Shown here: piece after piece, positions 36,237 through 45,600 of the stretch
Numbering within the stretch: the stretch's first letter is position 1
How the letters are laid out: each line of letters opens with the position of its first letter
NCBI RefSeq assembly: GCF_001439815.1
Contig: NZ_JYLM01000004.1
Coordinates: 434,001 to 498,000, forward strand
DNA: 64,000 nt
Source of the DNA: Pseudomonas orientalis
Lineage (GTDB): Bacteria; Pseudomonadota; Gammaproteobacteria; Pseudomonadales; Pseudomonadaceae
Reading direction: 5' to 3'
Made by a program: the position numbers and the translations under genes
Notes under the pieces: generated by a model
What the model was told of the DNA's origin: nothing
Database searches by the model: none
What the model saw: only the letters and a program-made list of their open reading frames with translations

Positions 36237-36311
36237 TTAGCGGCTGGCGAAGTACATGGTGACTTCGAAACCGATGCGCAGATCAGTGTAAGCAGGTTTG
36301 GACCAGGTCAT
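36237..36311 (-). CDS. pqqA: PQQ precursor peptide
   Basis: 24 residues, [20 protein letters not shown] followed by FASR. The Glu (E16) and Tyr (Y20) of the ExxxY motif (EVTMY) supply all carbons and nitrogens of PQQ. It lies between pqqF and pqqB, and a terminator-like hairpin after it means far more PqqA mRNA than downstream mRNA is expected. Confidence 0.97.
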   Translation of the reverse strand: MTWSKPAYTDLRIGFEVTMYFASR

Positions 36312-36469
36312 ATTCATACTCCTATCAAGGGACGGGATGTTCACTACCAAGTAGTACATATAGTCCACCTCCCATGGGAGATGTTCAGATATTGCGTGTG
36401 AATATTACGCAATTCTTTTCGAGTTAGCGCTGTCTTGAAAGAAAAAGCCTGTTGCAGGGTTGGCAATGA

Positions 36470-38845
36470 TCACTCCGCCAGCTGCCAGGCCATTCGGCTG
36501 AACGGCCCGTTAGCGAGGCAATGCCAGCCACCTGTGGCGTCGTTCAGCTGTTGGGCGGCATGCCGCATATCGTCGCGTGAGCAGGTTTGTATCAAATCTT
36601 GTAATTGCCCCAGGTAGTCCGATGGGTGACCCGCCAAGTGCGCGTGCCACAGCAGATCGGCGGCTTGGGCCATGGGCAATGACTGGGCAGCGAATTGCTG
36701 CGCCAGCGCCTCGTTACCCATGTCAACGCTGCGTTCGATCAATGATGGCAGTTGGTTCAGAAAGGTCTGCACCTGTTCGAGGATTTCTTCCAGGGAAGCG
36801 CTGGGGGACTGCACGCCGAACAGCAGGCCGGTTTGCCCATTGATCTGTCGGATACCGCTCAAAACGGCGTAGCCCAGTTGTAGTTCAACGCGCAGGCGCT
36901 GGTAGAACGGCCCTTGAAGCAGGTGACCGAGCAAGCGCCAGGCGGCTTCATCGCGCAGGGCCTGGGTGGGTGTTGGGCAGAACAACAGCAGCGCCGCTTC
37001 GCTGGATTCGGTGTTTATCTCGTGCCAGAGGCGCTGGCCTTGGAGATGTTGAGGCAGGTACTGGAACTGTGCAGGCTGCCCGGGCAAACGTGCCGCAGCG
37101 GTCTTGATGGCCGCTTCACAAGCTGGCGGTAAGCCTGCGCCCAGTCCGTGCCAGCGCGCGGTGGCCCATGAGGTTGGGACTGCTTGGGGCGTCGGCTGAA
37201 CACCGGCACAGCAGTTGGGCAATGCCTTGAGCAATTCGCGGATGGCGATCACCGGCGTCGAGGGCGGTGGCGGCAGCTGTTCATCGGCAGTGGTCAAGCA
37301 GTGCGTCAGCGCTTCGAGCACGGCGGGCATGGGCTCGTGGACACCGAGTATTTTTACCTGCCAGTCATTGGCGATGGTGTCGAAACACAACTCGACGCCC
37401 GCCTGTGCTGCACTCTCGCGCAACGGCTGCAAGGTGTTTTCCAGACCAGCAGGCACCGCAGAGTCGAATCGCCAGCGCAGGTACAGCGCGCCTTCGTCAG
37501 TGTCGTCCGCCAATGCCTGGCTGAAGGTCAGCGCCGACAGGTCTCGTCGCCCCCGCGAGCGATCCTGGGCGAAGGTGCGCAAGCCACGGTGGGCGCTGGT
37601 CTGGCCGCGAATCAAGCCGGCCCGTTCTTCCCTGACCGGCGGGCGCAGGAACGGATTATTCGGTGGAAGCTGCCAGCCGTGCGTGGCGGGCGGCAAATGC
37701 AGTGCGCCGAGCATGGCCTTGAGGGCTGCGAGGCCTTGGTCCGATAAATCTTCCGTGCCGTCGCGTGCCAGCGCCAGGGCGCCCTGGACCTGCTGTTGGC
37801 GCGCCTTGAGCAAGGCGAATTCTTCGCGTAACGGCGTCCAGTCGCTGTGTGCGAAAAAACTCAGCCAGTCGTACAACCGCGCCTCGATCTGTGTCGTCGA
37901 ATCACTTTGGCTGTCGAGGGTAAAATCGATATCCAGCACGGCCTGTCCGGCAAAGTGATACGGCACCGAAGCGTGCACTGCCGTCGCCAGGCGTCGATCT
38001 TTGAGGTCTGCGAGCAAGCCGCCCGGCGCCGAACTGTTGAGCCAGGTACAGAGAAACGCCAGCGCTTCGCGCGGCGCATCACAGGTGATGACCTGGTGCA
38101 GATGATGATCGGCAACGTGCTGATAGCTCCGCGCTTGCCCGGCCATCAGCGCCGGTGGCGCGGCCTGGGGATGCCGCGGGCCAGGGGGCAGCTGCGCACT
38201 GAATCGCTGCGCCAGCGCTTCCAGGTCTTCCCGGGATTGCGGGCCGGCCAGGCTCAACGTCATCTGCCCGCTCTGATAGAAGCGTTGATGAAATTCGCGC
38301 AACGCCTGCTGAAAGGCCTCGCGTTCCACTGGCAGGCTGTCGCGGTTGCCCGCATGAAATCCGCGCAATGGATGATCAGCGGCCAGGCCCTCCAGCAAAG
38401 CCACCTGTTGCTGCGCCTTGGCATCCTCAGACCAGGCCACGAACTCGGCGTGCAGCACTTCGCGTTCGCGCAGTTGGTCGTCAATGGCCAGGCGAGGGTG
38501 CGTCAGCATGTCGGCCAAGCGCACCAGCCCCTCGTCGAAGGTCGACACCGGCAGCTCGAAAAAGAACTCGGTGACGCGCTCGCGGGTGCTGGCATTCACG
38601 TGCCCGCCATGGCGCTGCACATAGGCCATCAACCCTTCGCCTGCGGGAAAACGCTCGGTTCCCAGAAACAACAGGTGCTCCAGAAAGTGCGCCAGCCCCG
38701 GCCACGCCAAAGGCGCGTCATGACTGCCCGCCGCCACGCGTAAAACAGCGGCGCAGCGCTTCAAGCGCGGCGCATGGTGCAGGCAAAGGTTCAGGCCGTT
38801 GGCCAGAGTCAGGTGCAGAGGGTGAGGGTGAATCGGCGCAGGCAT
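36470..38845 (-). CDS. pqqF: PqqF zinc protease (M16 family)
   Basis: 791 residues. Inverted zinc motif H53-x-x-E56-H57 (HFLEH) and downstream glutamate (EREVLHAEF) of the insulinase/pitrilysin family; the second half is the inactive M16 lobe (FQYLPQHLQGQRLWHEI, LELG-type segments). It processes cross-linked PqqA to release the Glu-Tyr unit. ATG 38845 is chosen; a GTG two codons upstream is possible. First gene of pqqFABCDE; a 158-nt gap before pqqA holds the pqqA promoter region. pqqG/pqqM were not seen here. Confidence 0.93.
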   Translation of the reverse strand: MPAPIHPHPLHLTLANGLNLCLHHAPRLKRCAAVLRVAAGSHDAPLAWPGLAHFLEHLLFLGTERFPAGEGLMAYVQRHGGHVNASTRERVTEFFFELPVSTFDEGLVRLADMLTHPRLAIDDQLREREVLHAEFVAWSEDAKAQQQVALLEGLAADHPLRGFHAGNRDSLPVEREAFQQALREFHQRFYQSGQMTLSLAGPQSREDLEALAQRFSAQLPPGPRHPQAAPPALMAGQARSYQHVADHHLHQVITCDAPREALAFLCTWLNSSAPGGLLADLKDRRLATAVHASVPYHFAGQAVLDIDFTLDSQSDSTTQIEARLYDWLSFFAHSDWTPLREEFALLKARQQQVQGALALARDGTEDLSDQGLAALKAMLGALHLPPATHGWQLPPNNPFLRPPVREERAGLIRGQTSAHRGLRTFAQDRSRGRRDLSALTFSQALADDTDEGALYLRWRFDSAVPAGLENTLQPLRESAAQAGVELCFDTIANDWQVKILGVHEPMPAVLEALTHCLTTADEQLPPPPSTPVIAIRELLKALPNCCAGVQPTPQAVPTSWATARWHGLGAGLPPACEAAIKTAAARLPGQPAQFQYLPQHLQGQRLWHEINTESSEAALLLFCPTPTQALRDEAAWRLLGHLLQGPFYQRLRVELQLGYAVLSGIRQINGQTGLLFGVQSPSASLEEILEQVQTFLNQLPSLIERSVDMGNEALAQQFAAQSLPMAQAADLLWHAHLAGHPSDYLGQLQDLIQTCSRDDMRHAAQQLNDATGGWHCLANGPFSRMAWQLAE

Positions 38846-38893
38846 GGGCACTTCCGAAGCGGGGCAAGGGCCTATGCTAGCAAACCCGGTGGG

Positions 38894-39688
38894 TCAGGGC
38901 TTGTGCAGTGCGCCGTAAAGCTCGGGACGACGGTCCTGCAAGTAATGATTGGCGGCGCGGGCGTCGAGGATCGCTTGCCGCTCCAGCGTGCCGACGATCA
39001 ACGTCTCATCCAGGCCCGCCTGGGCGATGCGCTGACCGTCGGGCGCGGCAATGCTGCTTTGGCCGCAGTAGTGAATATCGCCTTCGTGTCCGCAGTAGTT
39101 GGCATAGGCCACGAAGCATTGGTTCTCGAACGCCCGTGCCCGCACGGTGACGTCGGCGACAAAATCGAACGGCACCATATTGGCGGTGGGCACCAGGATC
39201 AGCTCGGCACCGGCCAGCGCCAGGCGGCGCGTGTTTTCCGGGAACTCCAGGTCATAGCAAATCAGCAAACCCAGCTTCCAGCCGTTCAACTCCACCAGCG
39301 GGAAGTCGTCATCACCGGCGCTGAACATCGAATGGTCCAGATCGCCAAACAGATGGGTCTTGCGATAGTTGCACAGGCGTGTGCCATGGGCGTCGATCAA
39401 CTGCACGGCGTTGTAGACCTGGCCATCCTCGGCCCGCTCCGGATAGCCGTACACAATCGCCAGCCCGGCACTTTGCGCGATGTCGGCAATGGTTTGGGCC
39501 GACTCCCCATCCTTCGCCTCGGCCAGCGCGCCTGCCGCCTCGGCGCCAATGTTGTAGCCCGTCAGGAACATCTCCGGCAACACGAGCACATCGGCTCCCG
39601 CCGCTTCATGGGCCAGTTGTCGCAGGCGCTTGAGATTACCGGCGACATCCAGCGGCAGTGGCGGGCATTGGTACAGGGCGACACGCAT
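38894..39688 (-). CDS. davA: Carbon-nitrogen hydrolase, 5-aminopentanamidase (DavA-like)
   Basis: 264 residues, nitrilase fold with the catalytic triad E39 (LVLPEMF), K110 (YRKTHLFGD) and C144 (LLICYDLEFPE). As partner of the adjacent lysine 2-monooxygenase it would hydrolyse 5-aminopentanamide to 5-aminovalerate. AAGGAG lies 6 nt before the ATG and davB ends 10 nt upstream, so davBA is an operon. Identity rests on the gene pair and the conserved position next to pqqF, as I recall in P. putida. Confidence 0.88.
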   Translation of the reverse strand: MRVALYQCPPLPLDVAGNLKRLRQLAHEAAGADVLVLPEMFLTGYNIGAEAAGALAEAKDGESAQTIADIAQSAGLAIVYGYPERAEDGQVYNAVQLIDAHGTRLCNYRKTHLFGDLDHSMFSAGDDDFPLVELNGWKLGLLICYDLEFPENTRRLALAGAELILVPTANMVPFDFVADVTVRARAFENQCFVAYANYCGHEGDIHYCGQSSIAAPDGQRIAQAGLDETLIVGTLERQAILDARAANHYLQDRRPELYGALHKP

Positions 39689-39698
39689 GTCAGGCTCC

Positions 39699-41402
39699 TT
39701 ATTCGGGCAGGGCGATGGGCCCTATCTCGTCAAACACATCGCCGGGCCCCGGGTTTTCCGGATGAGTGCTGCCGCCGAAGTGGTTCATGATGCCCCACAC
39801 CGCGTTCAGCGAGGTCTGCACCGCGCCTTCCACCCACGCCGGGGTCCAGGAAACGTCGTCGCCAGCGATAAAAATCCCACGTTGCTCGGCAGGCATGTCC
39901 TTCTGCATGAAGTGCGCATACATGCGCTGGTTATACCGATAGTGGCCGGGCAATGCACCTTTGAAGGCCCCGAGGAAGTGCGGGTCGGCTTCCCAGGACA
40001 CCGTGATCGGGTCGCCGATGATGCGCGCCTTGATGTCGACCTTCGGATAGATCTTGGCCAGCGCGTCGAGTGCCAGCTTGACCCGCTTATCGATGGGCTG
40101 GGGCAGCATTTTCAGCGCGTCGCTCATCCACGAGTAGGACAGGCAGATCACGCCCGGCTTGTCGTCGCCGTTGTCGAACAGATAGGTGCCACGGGTCAGG
40201 CGGTCGGTGAGCGTCATGCTCATCAGGTCTCGGCCGGTTTGCGGGTCTTTGTCTTTCCAGAACGGGCGGTCGACCATGACGAAGGTTTTCGATGACTGCA
40301 TGTAACGCGTGCGGTCCAGGGCCATCCACATTTTTTGCGAGAACAGGGTTTCGTCGCATTCGATCTGGGTGGTCAGCAGCCAGCTCTGGCAGGTGGTCAA
40401 CACGGCGGCGTACTCGCGGGTGTCACCGTAGGTGTCGGTGACGGCGAAACGACCGTCGGCAGCGTGGGCGATGCGCTTCACCCCTGCCCGTGGCGCGCCT
40501 CTGTGCAATGAGCTGAGGCTGGTGCCGGCGGGCCAGTGGGCACAGCGCTCCGGTACGTGACGCCAAATGCCCATGGGCACTTGGGCCACGCCGCCAACCA
40601 CCAAGTGTTGGTGGTCGTCACAATTGGTCATCACCACGCGGAAGATTTCCAGCATGGAGTTGGGGAAGTCCGAGTCCCAGCCGCCGGTGCCGAAACCTAC
40701 CTGGCCAAAGACTTCGCGATGATGGAACGACAACTTTGCGAAGGCTTTTGAGGTGGCGACGAAGTCGTAGAAGGTGCGGTCGTCCCACAGCGGCACCAGC
40801 TTATTCCACAGCGCCTTGAGCCGCGCCACGTCGCGGTCGCGGATCGCTTGCTGGATATCGCTGAACTGTGACCCTGCTTCCAGGGCATCGGCCCAGGCAT
40901 CGGCCACTTCCTGGAACAGCGCAGGCAAGTCGGACAGTTTTTGCGCGTAGTGGGTCTGGCCTTCCAGATCGATAACGGTGCTGCCGGATGCCGGCGTCAG
41001 CGGGTTGGGGAAGGGTTTGGTGTCCAGGCCCAGTTTGTCCACATAGTGATAGAAAGCGGTGGACGACACTGGAAAACGCATCCCACCCAGCTCGGCGATA
41101 ATGCCTTCGGCGCCTTCAAACGCCTGGGAGCGCAGGCGACCGCCCATCTTCGAGGCTTCGTACACCACCGGCTTCAAGCCCAGCTTCATCAGTTCGTAGG
41201 CCGCCACCAGCCCCGCAATGCCGGCGCCCACGATCGCCACTTCGGCGCCGTGGTGGGCGGCAGGAATACTGCCCAGGCCGGCGGGATGCTCGATCCAGTC
41301 ATCAAAGGCAAACGGGAAATCCGGGCCGAAGATGGTGATGGGTTTCTTACCGTCGGTGGGGTGGCGATGGGGCTTGGCGATGCTGCTGGACGGAATGCTC
41401 AT
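39699..41402 (-). CDS. davB: L-lysine 2-monooxygenase (flavin amine oxidase)
   Basis: 567 residues. Rossmann FAD site VAIVGAGIAGLVAAYEL (about 55-71) followed by E of VYEAS and GGRLRS, and the C-terminal FAD segment IFIAGDDVSWTPAWVEGAV. Family members decarboxylate and oxidise L-lysine to 5-aminopentanamide, entering the aminovalerate route. The upstream Lrp-type gene on the same strand is a likely lysine-sensing regulator. Substrate is inferred from context with davA. Confidence 0.9.
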   Translation of the reverse strand: MSIPSSSIAKPHRHPTDGKKPITIFGPDFPFAFDDWIEHPAGLGSIPAAHHGAEVAIVGAGIAGLVAAYELMKLGLKPVVYEASKMGGRLRSQAFEGAEGIIAELGGMRFPVSSTAFYHYVDKLGLDTKPFPNPLTPASGSTVIDLEGQTHYAQKLSDLPALFQEVADAWADALEAGSQFSDIQQAIRDRDVARLKALWNKLVPLWDDRTFYDFVATSKAFAKLSFHHREVFGQVGFGTGGWDSDFPNSMLEIFRVVMTNCDDHQHLVVGGVAQVPMGIWRHVPERCAHWPAGTSLSSLHRGAPRAGVKRIAHAADGRFAVTDTYGDTREYAAVLTTCQSWLLTTQIECDETLFSQKMWMALDRTRYMQSSKTFVMVDRPFWKDKDPQTGRDLMSMTLTDRLTRGTYLFDNGDDKPGVICLSYSWMSDALKMLPQPIDKRVKLALDALAKIYPKVDIKARIIGDPITVSWEADPHFLGAFKGALPGHYRYNQRMYAHFMQKDMPAEQRGIFIAGDDVSWTPAWVEGAVQTSLNAVWGIMNHFGGSTHPENPGPGDVFDEIGPIALPE

Positions 41403-41548
41403 GGCGGACCTTACTGACGACTCGGCGGGACAGTGCCCGTTGAGTATAGGAAAAGATGGCAGCCAGTTTAGGGAGCGTTGCGCTCGTTAATAAGACGCAA
41501 TGTGTCGTCGGATTGCACTCATTTTAGTCATTGTGACGAGATGTTCGG

Positions 41549-42031
41549 TCAGACAGGCTGCCCGCGGTCCAGTTTGTTACTGAGAATGATCGAAGTCGTG
41601 GTTTTCTCAACACCGTCGACACTGCCGATCTGATCGAGCAATTGATCCAGCTGCTCCGGCGACTCCGTGCGCAGCCACGCCACATAATCAAACTCGCCGC
41701 TCACCGCGCACAACTGCTGCACCTGGGCCATTGCACTCAACCTGCGCAGCACTTCCTTGCCCGAGCGCGGCTGCACGGTAATCCCCACATACGCCTGCAG
41801 ACCGCCATCCGCCAGGCGCTGGCCCAGGCGCACGCCATAACCGGTGATGACCTGGGTTTTCTCCAGGCGTGCCAGGCGCGACGTCACCGTGGTGCGCGCA
41901 ATGCCGAGCTGCCGGGCAAGCATGGCCACGCTTTCGCGGGCGTTGAGCTGCAGGGCTGCGATCAGCTGGCGGTCGATTTCGTCCAGGACGGGCAAGGGCA
42001 GAGCTCCAGTGCGGGGGTAGTGGGCCTGCAT
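41549..42031 (-). CDS. Lrp/AsnC-family transcriptional regulator
   Basis: 160 residues. Start at the ATG of MQAHYPRTG; an in-frame GTG 45 nt upstream is less likely. Winged helix (about 17-75; LDEIDRQLIAALQLNARESV, GIARTTVTSRLARLE) and an RAM/AsnC ligand domain (about 80-150; VGITVQPRSGKE, SGEFDYVAWLRTES). It is upstream of davBA on the same strand, spaced 146 nt, and most likely activates lysine catabolism. A GC-rich hairpin lies in its leader. Confidence 0.92.
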   Translation of the reverse strand: MQAHYPRTGALPLPVLDEIDRQLIAALQLNARESVAMLARQLGIARTTVTSRLARLEKTQVITGYGVRLGQRLADGGLQAYVGITVQPRSGKEVLRRLSAMAQVQQLCAVSGEFDYVAWLRTESPEQLDQLLDQIGSVDGVEKTTTSIILSNKLDRGQPV

Positions 42032-42077
42032 GTTACAGGCTTGATCCGGGTTACAGAACTGCTGTGCCAGGCACACG

Positions 42078-42100
42078 AAAGCCGCGCAATGCGCGGCTTT
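42078..42100. terminator. Symmetric GC-rich hairpin in the leader of the Lrp gene
   Basis: AAAGCCGCGC-AAT-GCGCGGCTTT, a perfect 10-bp stem, with an ATTT tail on the plus strand. On the minus strand it precedes the Lrp start by about 50 nt. No gene upstream on the plus strand needs a terminator, so it may be an attenuator or the end of an unseen RNA. Confidence 0.5.
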
Positions 42101-42219
42101 ATTTGGGCGTCTTATCCACTTTGAACTATCACAAGCCCCATCCCCCTAAAGCTTTGTAGATAGCCCTTGGCCCAGGCTGATCCTGGGTTCTCCACTTACA
42201 CGCATAGGTTTGGTGAGTT

Positions 42220-42468
42220 ATGAAAAGTGAACAAGTCGAAGGCGTTACAGAGAAGCTTGCTGGAAAGGCACAGAGCGCCGTAGGGAAATTGTTTGGTGAT
42301 TCGAAACTGGAAGCTGAAGGTGTTGGACGCCAAGCTGCCGGACAGTTGACTCAAACCTATGGTGACGCGTTGGACAGCGTATCGACTTTCGTAAAGGAAA
42401 AACCCGTTGCTGCCATCGCGATTGGTGCGGTGGCCCTGTTGGTGCTGGACCGTCTGCTGCGCCGTTGA
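42220..42468 (+). CDS. CsbD-like/DUF883-like small stress protein
   Basis: 82 residues. N-terminal CsbD-type segment (EGVTEKLAGKAQSAVGKLFGD, SKLEAEGVGRQAAGQ) and a C-terminal hydrophobic helix (VAAIAIGAVALLVLDRLLRR) with basic end, as in DUF883/ElaB proteins. Probably a membrane-anchored stress or stationary-phase protein. GGTGAG lies just before the ATG. Divergent from the Lrp gene. Confidence 0.85.
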   Translation: MKSEQVEGVTEKLAGKAQSAVGKLFGDSKLEAEGVGRQAAGQLTQTYGDALDSVSTFVKEKPVAAIAIGAVALLVLDRLLRR

Positions 42469-42564
42469 GGTGAGGGGAAACCTTCAAAATTCAACCGTGT
42501 GGGCGGTTTGTGGACGGAAGATATTTTCTGGCGATTTTCAGTCAGGTTTCGTCTATTGCAGAAA

Positions 42565-42593
42565 CGACAAAGGCCACGTAATACGTGGCCTTG
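42565..42593 (-). terminator. Terminator of the tRNA gene
   Basis: On the minus strand AAGGCCACGTATTACGTGGCCTT then TGTCGTTT: a perfect inverted repeat right after the tRNA. Confidence 0.7.
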
Positions 42594-42597
42594 AAGT

Positions 42598-42674
42598 TGG
42601 TGGGCCCACACGGACTTGAACCGTGGACCAAAGGATTATGAGTCCTCTGCTCTGACCAACTGAGCTATAGGCCC
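42598..42674 (-). tRNA. tRNA with CAU anticodon, probably tRNA-Ile2 (AUA-reading)
   Basis: 77 nt including the encoded CCA. Acceptor stem GGGCCTA/TGGGCCC, D-loop AGCTCAGTTGGTCAGAGC, anticodon loop CTCATAA and T-arm GGTTCAAGTC are all visible. The anticodon stem sequence (GACTCATAATC) resembles E. coli ileX/ileY rather than elongator Met, so C34 would be modified to lysidine by TilS. The final Ile/Met call needs a covariance model. Confidence 0.9.
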
Positions 42675-42691
42675 TTGTAACTGGACGCGGA

Positions 42692-45600
42692 TTATAACGA
42701 CGGTTTCCTCGCTGTGCCATCCGTAAAATCCCCCATCCGTGTACGAAGGAAGGTTTCGGCAAAAAGCTGCGGTGGCAGGGGCAGGCTGACGATGTAGCCT
42801 TGCATCTGTTCACAGCCTTCTGCGGCGAGGAATGCTTGCTGTGCGGGATTCTCCACGCCTTCGGCGATGATGGTGAATTGCATGCTGTGGCCGAGGGCGA
42901 TGATGGCGCGCACGATGGCGGCGTCGTGGGGGTCGTCGGGCAGGCCGCGGACGAAGGACTGGTCGATCTTGAGGAAGTCCAGCGGCAGGCGCTTGAGGTA
43001 GCTGAGGGACGAATAGCCTGTACCGAAATCATCGATTGCCAGTTGCACGCCCAATTTCTTGAGCTGGTGCAGCACCGTCAGTGCTTCTTCCGCCTGGCTC
43101 ATGATGAAGTTTTCGGTGATTTCCAGTTGCAGGCAGCCGGGTTCCAGGCGGTAATCGCGCAGCAGTTGTTCGATGCGCGACAGCAGGTTGGGGTGGCGCA
43201 GCTGCGCGCCGGCGAGGTTGACGGACAATGGGCCGAAGTCCTCGTAAGCGTCTCGCCAGGCGTGCAATTGTCGACAGGCCTGTTCCAGCACCCAATCGCC
43301 GATTTGCAGGATCGTGCCGTTCTCTTCGGCCAGGGCGATGAAGTGTTCGGGCGGTACGTCGCCGAAGGTCGGGTGGTGCCAGCGAATCAAGGCTTCGGCG
43401 CCGATCAGTTCGTGGGTGATCAGGCTGCGTTTGGGTTGGTAATACAGGCTCATTTCTCCACGTTCGATGGCGCGGCGCAGCTCATGCTCCAGCGCGACGC
43501 GTTCGTTGGCCTGGGTGGTCAGGTCGCAGGTGTAGCTTTCAACCCGGTTGCGGCCCTTGGCTTTGGAGCGGTACATCGCGGCGTCGGCGTTTTTGACCAG
43601 GGTGGCAACGTCGGTGCCGTCCTGCGGGTACAGGCTGGTGCCGATACTTGCGCTGATAAAGAACTCGTGCTCGCCGGCCTGGAAGGGCGGTGTGAAGCAA
43701 TCGAGCAGTTTGTTCGCCAGGTATTGCGCGTCGCTGGCCTGTTGCAGGCCGGGCAGCAGGATGATGAATTCATCGCCGCCCAGGCGGGCGACGGTGTCGA
43801 TATCGCGCAGTTGGTCCTTGAGGCGTACGGCGATGTCTTTGAGCAGCAGGTCACCGACCGGGTGGCCGAGGCTGTCGTTGATGTGTTTGAAGCGGTCCAG
43901 GTCGAGGAACAACACGGCGCCTTGGTTCCCGCTGTCCTGCTGACCATTGAGGGCCGCTTGCAGTCGACTTTCAAACAGCGTGCGGTTGGGCAGGCCGGTC
44001 AACGGGTCGTGATGGGCCTGATAGTCAAGGCGCGCCTGGGCGAGCTTGAGGCTGGAGATATCGGCAAATACTGCAACGAAGTGCGTGACCACCTCTTCGC
44101 GATTGCGCACGGCGCTGATGGTGAGCCAGCTTGGGTAGAGCTCACCGTTCTTGCGGCGGTTGGAAATTTCGCCCTGCCAGTGTCCCAGGGTCGTCAACTG
44201 ATGCCACATCGCGGCATAGAAAGCGCTGTCGTGCAGGCCGGAGGCGAGCAGGCGCGGGGTCTGGCCAAGCGCTTCTGCCTCGCTGTAGCCGGTGATTTCG
44301 CTGAACGCGCGATTGACGGCACTGATGTTCTGCCGCGTGTCGGTGATCAATACGCCTTCGGCGGTGCTCTCGAACACGGTGGCAGCCTGTTGCAGTTTTT
44401 CCTGCATTTGCTGGCGCTCGGTGATGTCGCGGGCGATGGTCAGCATGCAGTCCTCTTCGCCGATGGGCAGCTGGCGGCTGGACAGTTCGCAGAGGCGAAT
44501 CCGGCCATCGACGTGGCGGATATGGCAGATGAAGTCGCGGACAAAACCGTCGCGCTGCAGCAATTCCAGCATGTGCTTGCGTTCGTTGAGGTCGACCCAT
44601 ATGGCAAGGTCCAAGGCCGACTGATCGAGCGACATAGCGCTGGTGTAGCCGGTCAGATGGCTGAAGCCTTCGTTCACTTCTATCAGCAGGCCATCACTTT
44701 GACGGCTCAGCAGCAAGCCGTCCGGTGAGGCATGAAACGCCTTGGCAAACTTCTGCTCGGACAGCAGCAGTGCCTCTTCCGTCCGCTTGGCTTCGCTGAT
44801 GTCGATCATCAAGCCGCGCAGCACCGGTTCCGGGCCGTATTTGATCAGGCTGACAATGTCGCGGACCCACAGGCAGCGGCCATCGGCGGTGATCACGCGA
44901 TAGTCGATGCTGTGATCACGGTTGGCGCGGGTTTCACGGTAACAATAGGTTTCGGCGCGCATCAGGTCGGCGGGGTGAATGATGTTGCGCCAGAAGCCGG
45001 GGATCAGCCAGTGGGCGCGGGGGTAGCCAAGCAATTGCTCGGCATGGGGCGACACGTAGCTGTAGGTGAAGTCGCTGACGTTGGCTTCCCAGGCGATGGC
45101 GGACAGACTCTCCACCAGGCCGCGATAGTGGTACTCGCTGCTGCGCAGTTTTTGCTCAAGCGCCACTCGGCGGGAAATTTCCGAACTGAGCCGGCGATTG
45201 ATTCGAATCACGATGACCAGCACGGTGCTCAGCAGCAACACCGCAGGTAGCCCGTACAACAACAAATCCGCCCAGAACGTGCGGTGATCGCTGAAGCTGC
45301 CCACCCAATGCTGCTGGATCGCATCGGTTTCGGCTGGGCTGAGATCGGCGAGCACCTTGTCCAGGATACCCACCAGTATTTTCTCGTCCTGGGGTACGCC
45401 CATTGCCAGCTGATAACGGTAGGGCGTTTCGCCGCTGACGTACAAACCATCGAGTTTCAGCTGGCGCAGGCTCCAGACGCTGGACGCCAGGTCGCTGACT
45501 ACCGCATCGACTTCATCGGTGGCCAGGGCCTGCAGCATGGAGCTGGCGTTAGGCATCGCGACGAGGTTGAGGTCCGGGTGGTGGGTGCGCAGTAATTCAT

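Noticed and set aside
42598..42674. tRNA-Met (elongator) identity
   Set aside because: The anticodon is CAU, but the anticodon arm (GACTCATAATC) resembles tRNA-Ile2; kept as probable Ile2 pending a covariance model.
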